Source: Bacteroidales bacterium (GTDB lineage Bacteria > Bacteroidota > Bacteroidia > Bacteroidales > UBA3824). From it: DNA of 10,504 nt. The position numbers and the translations under genes were made by a program. The notes under the pieces were generated by a model. The model worked only from the letters and a program-made list of their open reading frames with translations. It was not told the DNA's origin and did no database searches. The stretch lies in the NCBI GenBank assembly GCA_017645985.1, contig JAGCNK010000136.1, forward strand, positions 1-10,504, given 5' to 3'. This document shows, piece after piece, positions 1 to 7,755 of this stretch. Within the stretch, counting starts at the first letter, position 1; each line of letters begins with the position of its first letter.

Positions 1-1152
1 CAAAAACGTCGCAAGATGAGTTTCAAAGGATATATCCAAGTGGCAAACATCGTTACCATACTTATCTGTGCCATTCTTGCAATCTCTATTCTGTTAGACA
101 AGAATCCCACAAAACTGCTTACAGGTTTGGCGGGAATGTCGGCTGTGCTGTTGCTCGTGTTTAAGGATTCTATTTCGGGATTTGTGGCTTCTATTCAGCT
201 GTCTACCATGAATATGCTCAAAAAAGACGACTGGATTACTATTGCAAGCCGCAATGTAGAAGGACACGTTACCGACATCAACCTCACCACCATTAAAGTA
301 AGAAATTTCGACAATAGTATCGTAACCATTCCTACAGCATCGCTGATGAGCGAATCGTTTATCAACTGGAGCAATATGCAAGAAACCAAGGCTCGACGTA
401 TGAAACGCACAATACTCATCGACGCCAGCACCTTCAAAACCGCCGACGAGGATTTTCTTGCCAAAATGCAAAAGTTCTCACTGCTACAAGATTATATCAA
501 AGAACGCAAAGATCAAATCCAAAGTGGCGACCCGAATGTGGAGTTTGACAAAATGGAGATGTCAAACCTTGAACTCTTCAGAAAATATATCGAATTCTAT
601 ATCCGCGCCAATTTCCAAGTGTTCAAAAAATACAAGCCCACCATAGTAAAAAACAAAAAAGGCAGCCGAGAAGAATACATCATCGAAAACAAAGAAGAGT
701 TTTTGAAAATCAACGGCGAAAGTGCCGAAGAGTATATAGGCACAGATGAAAACGGCAACTACTACATTGCATCTTTCTCCAAGTTTATCAAGAGCCGTGC
801 TCGTAAAATCGAAGTTGACAAAAAAGATCCGAAAATATTTTACCCCGTTACCCACACACTTGAATACGACTATGTAAACAACGAGCTATTGCCTCACAGC
901 GTTAGTCAGCGCATTGTGGAAAAAGACGGAATCTTTGTGGAAAACGGGCACATGATGGTACGTCAAATGCAGCCAACGTCAACTGGCATTCCCCTTGAAA
1001 TATACGCGTTTACAAAAATAACGGAATGGGGTGCGTTTGAAAAGATTCAAACAGCATTTTTTGAACATTTGTTTACCATCATCCACGACTTTGACCTAAA
1101 AATTTACCAACTTTCTCCGCTCGACCGCTCAGAGTTGGCAACTAAATTATAG
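1..1152 (+). CDS. ybdG: YbdG-type miniconductance mechanosensitive channel (5'-truncated by window)
   Basis: This inner-membrane channel of the MscS superfamily should release solutes when membrane tension rises under hypo-osmotic stress. The frame is open back to base 1 (QKRRK precedes the Met at 16), so the N-terminal membrane helices of a full YbdG lie outside the window and the Met is probably internal. Numbering from that Met, residues 8-28 form a membrane helix and 34-63 form the pore-lining helix (GLAGMSAVLLLVFKDSISG), very like E. coli YbdG. The beta domain follows (DWITI, VTDINLTTIKVRNFDN, then TIPTASL, about 71-112). The C-terminal block MMVRQMQPTSTGIPLEIYAF (313-332) also matches YbdG. 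Between these conserved blocks, about residues 203-306 are absent from E. coli YbdG as I recall it; this insert is Lys/Glu-rich. The next gene starts 21 bp downstream, so the two may be co-transcribed. The family call is strong; the role is inferred from homologues. Confidence 0.9.
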   Translation, partial: QKRRKMSFKGYIQVANIVTILICAILAISILLDKNPTKLLTGLAGMSAVLLLVFKDSISGFVASIQLSTMNMLKKDDWITIASRNVEGHVTDINLTTIKVRNFDNSIVTIPTASLMSESFINWSNMQETKARRMKRTILIDASTFKTADEDFLAKMQKFSLLQDYIKERKDQIQSGDPNVEFDKMEMSNLELFRKYIEFYIRANFQVFKKYKPTIVKNKKGSREEYIIENKEEFLKINGESAEEYIGTDENGNYYIASFSKFIKSRARKIEVDKKDPKIFYPVTHTLEYDYVNNELLPHSVSQRIVEKDGIFVENGHMMVRQMQPTSTGIPLEIYAFTKITEWGAFEKIQTAFFEHLFTIIHDFDLKIYQLSPLDRSELATKL

Positions 1153-1173
1153 CAACCTTTAAACCACACAGTT

Positions 1174-1935
1174 ATGTTAGGAGCAATAATAGGCGACATA
1201 GTAGGCTCGCGATTTGAGTACGGCGGCAGAAACATGCCGAATTTCAAACTCTTTACGCCCGAATGCGCCTTCACCGACGACACCATCTGCAACATAGCCA
1301 TTGCCGACGCCATAATCAAAGGAGCCGACTACGGCGAAACCCTGTTGAACTGGTGCGCCAAATACCCATATCCGCTCGGAGGCTACGGCAGCAAGTTTCA
1401 AGAGTGGCTCAAAAGCGAAAAGCACAAGGCTTACGACAGCTGGGGCAACGGCTCGGCTATGCGTGTGAGCGCAATCGGCTGGGCGTTCGACTCGGTATCC
1501 AAGACCGAAAAAGAGGCTATCAAGTCGGCAAAACCCACTCACAGCCATCCCGAAGGCATCAAAGGCGCGGTATGCGTGGCAACGCTCATTTTCAATCTCC
1601 GCACCAAGAAACTACTAAAAGAAGACATTCCCGACTATATCAAAGAGCGTTTTGAATACGACCTGCCCATGCTCAGCGACGTAAAAGGTATGAACGACAC
1701 CTGCATGACCACAGTGCCGCAGGCCATTCAATGCTTTATGGAAGCCGAGAGCTTTGAGAAGACAATACGCAACGCGGTAGAGATTGGGGGCGACACCGAC
1801 ACCACCGCGTCAATAGCCGGAGCCATAGCCGAGGCGTATTACCCGATACCTCAGGAAATCAAAGAGAACGCTCTGAAGTATCTTGACAACGATATGAAGG
1901 CGATAATAGCCGAGTTTTTTGCAAAATTCAGATAG
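1174..1935 (+). CDS. ADP-ribosylglycohydrolase family protein (ARH/DraG fold)
   Basis: This is a cytoplasmic protein of the DraG/ARH superfamily, whose members remove ADP-ribose from proteins or small molecules using a di-metal centre. The N-terminus MLGAIIGDIVGSRFE is the family signature. Metal-binding Asp motifs are FTDDT (33-37) and GGDTDT (205-210) followed by TASIAGAIAEAYY. The blocks WGNGSAMRVSAIGW (90-103) and THSHPEGIKGA (122-132) are typical of the short bacterial subfamily of about 250-260 residues, so the 253-residue protein looks complete. The Met at 1174 is chosen because the signature begins there; upstream bases show no clear Shine-Dalgarno sequence, which is usual in Bacteroidota. 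No ADP-ribosyltransferase partner is visible nearby, so the substrate is unknown. The preceding channel gene is 21 bp away on the same strand. The family is certain on motifs; the reaction is inferred. Confidence 0.92.
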   Translation: MLGAIIGDIVGSRFEYGGRNMPNFKLFTPECAFTDDTICNIAIADAIIKGADYGETLLNWCAKYPYPLGGYGSKFQEWLKSEKHKAYDSWGNGSAMRVSAIGWAFDSVSKTEKEAIKSAKPTHSHPEGIKGAVCVATLIFNLRTKKLLKEDIPDYIKERFEYDLPMLSDVKGMNDTCMTTVPQAIQCFMEAESFEKTIRNAVEIGGDTDTTASIAGAIAEAYYPIPQEIKENALKYLDNDMKAIIAEFFAKFR

Positions 1936-2344
1936 TCAGGCATATCTCGGTAAAAAACAGATATACAGCACCGTTGTCAATGTTAACTAAAAATATCAAA
2001 AGGAAATTGAGATATTAAATAATTAAAGAACACTTAGAAAATTGAATATAATACTCATATAGAATAAAAATAAAAGGTATTTGATGTATATTTTGCGTTT
2101 CCATATGTTAACAATATTACAATTACAAATGTAACAATAAATATATAAAATACTGATAATTAACAAGATAATTATAGAGAAATAAAAAATAGAAATGTAA
2201 ATTAAATATAAAAGGCGAAAGTCCGTTTATCTTAACGAAATATTAGTAAAACAAAAAGATAATCGTAATTTTTAACCAAAAGGAGAGAAAATAAGAGAAA
2301 TTATCTAATTTCGTAAATTAAAATAATAGCGCTACAGGGATAAA
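1936..2344. other. AT-rich intergenic region, probable leader of the lipoprotein/barrel operon
   Basis: No coding frame of note lies in these 409 bases, which are strongly AT-rich compared with the flanking genes. I found no exact TAnnTTTG promoter box on the + strand. The nearest are TAATTTTT at 2266-2273 and TAATTTCG at 2306-2313, and neither has a convincing TTTG about 20 bp upstream. TGTTAAC occurs twice (1981-1987 and, as the palindrome TGTTAACA, at 2106-2113). A weak hairpin, ATATCT (1942-1947) with AGATAT (1959-1964), follows the ADP-ribosylglycohydrolase gene but lacks a GC stem and T-tract, so it is not a good terminator. AGGG at 2336-2339 lies a few bases before the ATG at 2345 and could aid initiation. 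A promoter for the operon is expected here but not pinned down. Confidence 0.5.
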
Positions 2345-5095
2345 ATGAAAAGAATACCGGCATATATCACAGCCATATTGACAGCTCTACTGATATGGGG
2401 CTGCCACGACGACGTAGAAACCTCCGCCGACCCTGTTTTACGTGCCATTCCAACCGACGCCAGCGTAATAATCACCACCAGCGACATCGTTTCCGCCACC
2501 GACAAAATAAAAGAAGGCGGCGCTCCTTGGGAGGATATCAAGCTCATAAGCCAGTTTAGAACAGCCGACGCTATTTTTTCCGACATCAACACCATACTAA
2601 AAGAGGAAGACAAGCTGAGATCCGACTTTAGAAACAAGCATTTTGCTATTTCGTTTCACAATATGGGCAACAAAATCAACGCTCTGGTAGTGATACTTGC
2701 CGGAAAAAAATCAGCCCAGACCCTGTTTGAGACCATCAGCCGCAAAGCCAAGGAGAAAGACGTCAAGGTGTCGGCAGTCAAATACGACAACGTGCCTATC
2801 CTGAATGTAAAACCCGAAAACTACCGACGCACAATATATTACGCCTATTTCAAGGAATTTGTGCTGATGAGCTATACCGACATCTACATTCAGAACGCTA
2901 TCCGCCAGCTTAAGGAGGGTCCGTCGATAGCCACCAACAAGCCGCTCGACGACATCATCACACTCAAAGGCGACGACGCAGAGGCCAACATCATAATCAA
3001 TTACCCCAAGTTTTACGAAACCATAGGCACACAGCTCAACGCCAACAAACGTTCGGTGACCAAACGGATAAGCAAGTTCGCCGAATGGTCGGTGCTCGAC
3101 ATATCGGCTCACAACCAGAGCGTTACGATGACCGGATTCAGCAGCTCGAAAGACAAGTCGGGAGCATACATCAACATCTTCAACCGACAGACTCCAGTGT
3201 CGAACAGTTTTGAGGATTACATACCGAGCAAGACCATACAGTTCGCATCCATAGGCATTTCGGATATGGACGGATTCAAAATCAGCTTCAAAAAATATCT
3301 CGACTTCAGCGACCACCGCAACGACTACGACGTAGAGGACAACGCCAACACAAAAAAATACAAAATCAACTTCGAGGAGGAAATCTACAAGATAATAAGC
3401 AAACGCGTAACAGAGTTCACCACCGACTACAGCATAGCCACACGCGCCAACGACAACTACATCATAGCCGAAACCGACGACGAAGACCTGGCTAAAAAGA
3501 CTCTGCTCAACATTGTGACTCAATACCAGAAAAAGAACAACAAGCAGGAGTCGGATATTGCCACGCCTATAACCACACAGAACGGCAAGAGGTACACGGT
3601 GTACTTCTTCCCCATAAAGAACCTGTTTTCTACATACTTTGGCGAGATATTCGGCACAATGGACTACAGCTATCTAGCTATTTACAACTCTAAACTGATA
3701 TTCGCCCAGAATGTAAACGCCGTAAAAGAGTACATCAACGCAGTAGAAACAGGCAAGACACTCGCCAACAATTCGTACTACTCTGATTTTCGCGAACTTG
3801 TAAACGGCAAAAGCAACATATACTATTACAGCGACCTTGCCTACAACCGAACCGCGATATCCGACATTCTCAACCAGTCAAACCGTACAGAATATCAGAA
3901 CAACTACGGACGTCTCAAAAACTTCCGTTCGGCGGCTCTGCAGGTGAGCAAAATCGACAAACGCTACTACACCAACGCAGTGGTGAAATACAGCGACGTA
4001 ATTGAGGCAGAGCGACTTATAAAATGGAAGACAGAGCTCGACTCCACCGCCATAATCAAACCACAGATAGTGAGGAACTTTGAAACCGGCGAAAACAACA
4101 TACTGGTACAAGACGAGTCGCGTAAGGTGTACCTCATCGACAAGAACGGACTCAAAATGTGGAAGAAACAGTTGCCAGAACCCATCGTAGGTCAGGTTTA
4201 CCAGGTGGACATCTACCGCAACAACAAAATACAATACCTATTTGCCACCGAAAACTTCATACACTGTCTCGACAAAAACGGCAACTATCTCGACAACTAT
4301 CCTGTAGAAATCAAAGGAGGTATTTCGAGCGAAATTTCAGTTTTTGACTATGAAAATGACGGAAACTACAGAATTTTTGTACCATGCAACAACAAAAAGC
4401 TGTATCTTTACACAAAAAACGGAACGCCGCTCGACACGTGGTCTCCGGTAGAGACAAAAGACAAAATTATTACGCCTGTGCAGTACCTCAGATACAAAGA
4501 CAACGAATACCTGGTGTTTGCCGACAACCTCAAAACCTACATTCTCAACCGTAGGGGCGAGCCTAAGATCGTGCCCACCAAGAATTTTCCCAAAGCACCC
4601 AAGTCGAAATACTACATCGACGCGTCGCTTGGCGAAAACAATATGAGGTTCGTGACCACCAACGCTGCGGGCGAAATCGAATTCATCAACAACGACGGCT
4701 CGTCGGGAAACAAGAACATCAAGAACTACAGCATCAACCACAACTTTGTGATGGACGACATCAACGGCGACGGTCAGTCTGAATACATATACACCGAAGG
4801 CAACTCGATTGAGATATACGACAGCCGTTACCAGAAGATTGGCGACTATTACACCGACGGCGACATCACAGGACGCCCCATAGTGTTCAAGTTTGGCGGA
4901 TCAAACGTAAAGATAGGCATCACCTGCGAGTACACTGGCAAAGCATACCTGCTCGACAACAAGTGCCGCCCGCAGGAGGGATTCCCCATCAACGGCATCA
5001 CTGAATTTTCGATAACAAAATTCGGAAACTCTGCCGACTACAGCCTCCTAATAGGCAACAAAGACAAATACTTATACAATTATACCATAAAATAA
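2345..5095 (+). CDS. Large lipoprotein with C-terminal beta-propeller, first gene of an envelope operon
   Basis: I do not recognise a named gene. The protein has 916 residues. Residues 1-19 form a lipoprotein signal peptide ending in LLIWGC, so Cys20 should be lipidated. HDDVE follows, resembling the acidic lipoprotein export signal that sends Bacteroidota lipoproteins to the cell surface. Residues 30-560 are mixed alpha/beta (RAIPTDASVIITTSDI near 33-48) and are vaguely like DUF3352 proteins. Residues 590-916 look like a beta-propeller. A strand-turn unit recurs every 42-47 residues: KVYLIDKNG (594), FIHCLDKNG (638), KLYLYTKNG (685), KTYILNRRG (730), EIEFINNDG (777), SIEIYDSRY (821), KAYLLDNKC (866), KYLYNYTIK (908). 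DDINGDGQSE (804-813) resembles an FG-GAP calcium loop. Two similarly translated genes follow at 9 and 19 bp spacing. The lipoprotein and propeller calls are firm. Surface location and binding role are inference. Confidence 0.85.
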   Translation: MKRIPAYITAILTALLIWGCHDDVETSADPVLRAIPTDASVIITTSDIVSATDKIKEGGAPWEDIKLISQFRTADAIFSDINTILKEEDKLRSDFRNKHFAISFHNMGNKINALVVILAGKKSAQTLFETISRKAKEKDVKVSAVKYDNVPILNVKPENYRRTIYYAYFKEFVLMSYTDIYIQNAIRQLKEGPSIATNKPLDDIITLKGDDAEANIIINYPKFYETIGTQLNANKRSVTKRISKFAEWSVLDISAHNQSVTMTGFSSSKDKSGAYINIFNRQTPVSNSFEDYIPSKTIQFASIGISDMDGFKISFKKYLDFSDHRNDYDVEDNANTKKYKINFEEEIYKIISKRVTEFTTDYSIATRANDNYIIAETDDEDLAKKTLLNIVTQYQKKNNKQESDIATPITTQNGKRYTVYFFPIKNLFSTYFGEIFGTMDYSYLAIYNSKLIFAQNVNAVKEYINAVETGKTLANNSYYSDFRELVNGKSNIYYYSDLAYNRTAISDILNQSNRTEYQNNYGRLKNFRSAALQVSKIDKRYYTNAVVKYSDVIEAERLIKWKTELDSTAIIKPQIVRNFETGENNILVQDESRKVYLIDKNGLKMWKKQLPEPIVGQVYQVDIYRNNKIQYLFATENFIHCLDKNGNYLDNYPVEIKGGISSEISVFDYENDGNYRIFVPCNNKKLYLYTKNGTPLDTWSPVETKDKIITPVQYLRYKDNEYLVFADNLKTYILNRRGEPKIVPTKNFPKAPKSKYYIDASLGENNMRFVTTNAAGEIEFINNDGSSGNKNIKNYSINHNFVMDDINGDGQSEYIYTEGNSIEIYDSRYQKIGDYYTDGDITGRPIVFKFGGSNVKIGITCEYTGKAYLLDNKCRPQEGFPINGITEFSITKFGNSADYSLLIGNKDKYLYNYTIK

Positions 5096-5104
5096 CTACA
5101 AAAC

Positions 5105-6220
5105 ATGAAAAAGGACTATTTGGTAAAACTCATCGCAGGCGCGCTGCTGATAACAACCGCGCTTAACTCGTGCCGCGACGATTTCGAATTCGAAGAGTTC
5201 GACAAATCAGACGACTCGATAGCATTCAACGGCAAGGTGGCCGCGCCCCTGATCAACTCAAAAATCAAGTTCTCTGACTTCAAGCCGGAGACCATCAACA
5301 AAAGGCTGCACTTCTCAACCGACAACACCGGTCTGATACACATGATCATCGACCAAGAAGACAAAGTGCAGGCACTTCCCAATATGCTCACCCCAGAGGA
5401 AATGGCTGCTCTCGGATTGGTGCCCCAGCCGTGGCAAAAACAATACACCACCGAAAAACAGGACGTATATCGCGACAATGAAAAAGGAACGTTGATGATA
5501 AAGAACCCGTCGTTCACACTTAATTCTAAAACAATGAACGGCAGCAAGATAGACTTGCAAATCAACGAGATCCAATTCTACAAGGAAGACGGCACACTGT
5601 TGAAAACCGTCACCCCGGTAAATCCCGAATACGCAGAGTCGGTAACGGTAGACAACAGCACCACCAACGGCGAACTGTCTGAGGCTCTGGATATGATGCC
5701 CGACTACTACATCATGACATACACCGCCAAGTCTGACGAGCTTAAAAGCAACGAAAAGATGAGGGTGAACATCGTAATCGACATGCCGCTCGAAATCAAG
5801 GCAAAAGGATTCTCGATAGCCGACACTATCGAGCTCGATATCGACGACATTCTGGAAAATGTTGACCAGTTGCTATTGAAAAGCAAAGCCGAGAACAGCC
5901 TGCCTATCGACATCAAATTCCAGGCATACTTCATCGGCAAAGAGACCCGCATCGACTTGCTCTACGCCGAAGGTCCCTGGGAAATTGGAGCAGCCACTAC
6001 CGACGACGACGGCAAAGTGCAGAAAACAGTGGTAGTTAATCATGAAACCACATTCGAGAAAAACAGAATCGAGGGTCTATTAAACAACAAGTGCGACAAA
6101 TTGGTTTATGAAATAGAGCTGGAGACAGTTCAGGACAAATACGTAAAAATCACCGACATACAAAACATATTTATGAGAATGTCGATGTGCGCCGAAGCAG
6201 GATACTCAACCAAGGACTAA
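5105..6220 (+). CDS. Putative surface lipoprotein of unknown family
   Basis: I do not recognise the family. The 371-residue protein starts with a charged N-terminus (MKKDYLVK), a hydrophobic stretch and the lipobox ALNSC, giving lipidation at Cys23. The mature start is very acidic (RDDFEFEEFDKSDD, residues 24-37), closely resembling the SDDFE-type export signal described for surface lipoproteins of Flavobacterium and related bacteria, so outer-surface placement is likely. The remainder is soluble with no membrane helix. Alternating hydrophobic and polar stretches such as KVAAPLINSKIKFSDF (44-59) and MRVNIVIDMPLEIKAKGF suggest beta-sandwich-type domains, but no catalytic motif is visible. It begins 9 bp after the propeller lipoprotein and ends 19 bp before the barrel gene, so it is translated as the middle gene of the operon. 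A role as an accessory or ligand subunit for the barrel is inference only. Confidence 0.82.
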   Translation: MKKDYLVKLIAGALLITTALNSCRDDFEFEEFDKSDDSIAFNGKVAAPLINSKIKFSDFKPETINKRLHFSTDNTGLIHMIIDQEDKVQALPNMLTPEEMAALGLVPQPWQKQYTTEKQDVYRDNEKGTLMIKNPSFTLNSKTMNGSKIDLQINEIQFYKEDGTLLKTVTPVNPEYAESVTVDNSTTNGELSEALDMMPDYYIMTYTAKSDELKSNEKMRVNIVIDMPLEIKAKGFSIADTIELDIDDILENVDQLLLKSKAENSLPIDIKFQAYFIGKETRIDLLYAEGPWEIGAATTDDDGKVQKTVVVNHETTFEKNRIEGLLNNKCDKLVYEIELETVQDKYVKITDIQNIFMRMSMCAEAGYSTKD

Positions 6221-6239
6221 CTATAAAAGAAATTGACAG

Positions 6240-7676
6240 ATGAAAAACACGATTAAAAATATAGCGCTGACAGCGGCAATGGCAATAGCGGGCGCAACAG
6301 TTCAAGGTCAGTCGCTTACGGGCTACTTTATGAACAACCTTCCCAACACAAACATCTACAATCCGGCATTCAACCCCAAGTGCAAGGTTTACGTGTCGAT
6401 TTACGACATCTACGCCGGCGCTGGCAACAGCGGATTTGCCATCAAGAATATGTACAAGCACGTGCCCGAAGATGACAAATACATCGTTGACCTCGACCAG
6501 ATATACAGCAGCCTTGCAAAAAAGAACTATCTCTTTGCCGAGCAAAACGTGCAGCTGTTTAACTTCGGATTCCGCATAGGCGAAGGATACGCTCACGCCG
6601 GTCTGTCGCTCAGAGGATTCCAGAGCGTATCGTACCCCAAAGACCTGCTGAAACTCAAAGACGGAACATATTTCGACGAAGAGAGCAAAATCGACCTCGG
6701 AGGTCTCGGCGTAAGAGCCAACCTCTACTATCAGTACTCGTTCGGATACTCTTGGGAGTTTTCTGACAAGATAACCTTCGGCGCAGCCATCAAACGTCTC
6801 AAAGGCATAGCCGACGTGCGCACCAAGAAATTCGACCTGGTGATGACCACCGACGACGACATGTACGACGTTAGTCTCAAATCCGACGTTGAGCTCCAGT
6901 TCTCCACCGGCGCCGACATTGAGTTCGAATACGACGAAAAAGGTATGATCAAGGATGCCAACGCCACCAATATGGATTTCGACGATATGACAAGCGACGA
7001 TTGGAAGAAGATGCTCTGGAAAACCAAAAACGGCGGATGGGCAATGGACCTCGGTATGACATACAAATTCGACGACCGTCTGTCGTTTGCCGCATCGCTC
7101 ATCGACTTCGGCGGTATCAAATGGAAAAAATACGGCAAGACACTTGAACAGCACGGCACATTCGACTTCACCGGTGTGGACATTGCCAAATATTTCGACA
7201 ACCTTGACTCTATCGGCGACGTGCTTACCGACTCTATCGCAGCGTTTGCATCTCCCACCGACAACAGCAAGGCATACACCGACTGGCTCAACACCAAATT
7301 GTACATTTCGGCAGAATACAACGTAAACAAGTGTATCGACCTCGGAATGGTGTTCCGCGGAGTATGGTTCAACAAGGGCTTCCACCCCTCGCTCACCACA
7401 TCGGTCAACTTCCGTTTGGGAACAGCCACACAAATCAGCCTCTCGCAGTCGTTTATCAACCGCAGGGCAAACGTCTGGGGCTTAGGACTGTCGCAGCAGA
7501 TGGGTCCCATCCAGCTGTACTTCATCTGGGATCAGTTCTCGCCGATGTTCTGGGCAATGAACGGCAGCGATATGGCAGAAAAATGGTTTAAGAACACCAA
7601 CATAGGCGCGTTCCAAACCGGATTGTCGATTATCATTGGAAGAAAGAAATACTACGAAAAGGCTCTGTTTGAATAA
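6240..7676 (+). CDS. DUF5723-type outer-membrane beta-barrel protein (PorP/SprF-like)
   Basis: This is a predicted outer-membrane barrel of 478 residues. Residues 1-23 look like a signal peptide cleaved near VQG/QS, leaving a mature start with Gln, common in Bacteroidota. NIYNPAFNPKCKVYVS (38-53) matches the N-terminal NPA motif shared by PorP/SprF and DUF5723 barrels. Amphipathic strands with aromatic ends recur, for example NLYYQYSFGYSWEF (161-174), WAMDLGMTYKFDDRLSFAAS (267-286), LYISAEYNVNKCIDLGMVFR (354-373) and LTTSVNFRLGTATQISLSQS (385-404). LIDFGGIKWKKYG (287-299) is typical of DUF5723 proteins. A soluble insert of acidic character (about 205-258) may be a periplasmic or surface loop. 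PorP/SprF relatives work with type IX secretion and gliding, but no such partner gene is visible here. It is the last gene of the operon and ends just before a strong terminator. The barrel call is solid; the family name is from memory. Confidence 0.85.
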   Translation: MKNTIKNIALTAAMAIAGATVQGQSLTGYFMNNLPNTNIYNPAFNPKCKVYVSIYDIYAGAGNSGFAIKNMYKHVPEDDKYIVDLDQIYSSLAKKNYLFAEQNVQLFNFGFRIGEGYAHAGLSLRGFQSVSYPKDLLKLKDGTYFDEESKIDLGGLGVRANLYYQYSFGYSWEFSDKITFGAAIKRLKGIADVRTKKFDLVMTTDDDMYDVSLKSDVELQFSTGADIEFEYDEKGMIKDANATNMDFDDMTSDDWKKMLWKTKNGGWAMDLGMTYKFDDRLSFAASLIDFGGIKWKKYGKTLEQHGTFDFTGVDIAKYFDNLDSIGDVLTDSIAAFASPTDNSKAYTDWLNTKLYISAEYNVNKCIDLGMVFRGVWFNKGFHPSLTTSVNFRLGTATQISLSQSFINRRANVWGLGLSQQMGPIQLYFIWDQFSPMFWAMNGSDMAEKWFKNTNIGAFQTGLSIIIGRKKYYEKALFE

Positions 7677-7704
7677 GCACACCTTTATATAATAGATACA
7701 GATG

Positions 7705-7755
7705 CCGGCACCGCCACGGAAAAAACAAATTCCGGACGGTGCCGGTAGTTTTTTT
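7705..7755 (+). terminator. Intrinsic terminator of the lipoprotein/barrel operon
   Basis: A perfect 9-bp GC-rich stem, CCGGCACCG (7705-7713) with CGGTGCCGG (7737-7745), encloses a further 4-bp pairing, CGGA (7717-7720) with TCCG (7731-7734), and an A-rich loop. A run of seven T follows at 7749-7755. This ends transcription of the + operon 28 bp after its last stop codon. The T-run overlaps the TAA stop (7756-7754) of the convergent NTPase gene. On the - strand no T-run follows the stem, so termination in that direction should be weaker. Confidence 0.93.

Noticed and set aside
1942..1964. Possible terminator after the ADP-ribosylglycohydrolase gene
   Set aside because: The stem is 6 bp and mostly AT, with an 11-base loop and no T-tract.
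6171..7433. 420-codon open frame on the - strand opposite the barrel gene
   Set aside because: The composition is Val/Cys-rich, typical of reading the complement of GAC/AAC-rich genes, and the + strand gene has a signal peptide and family motifs.
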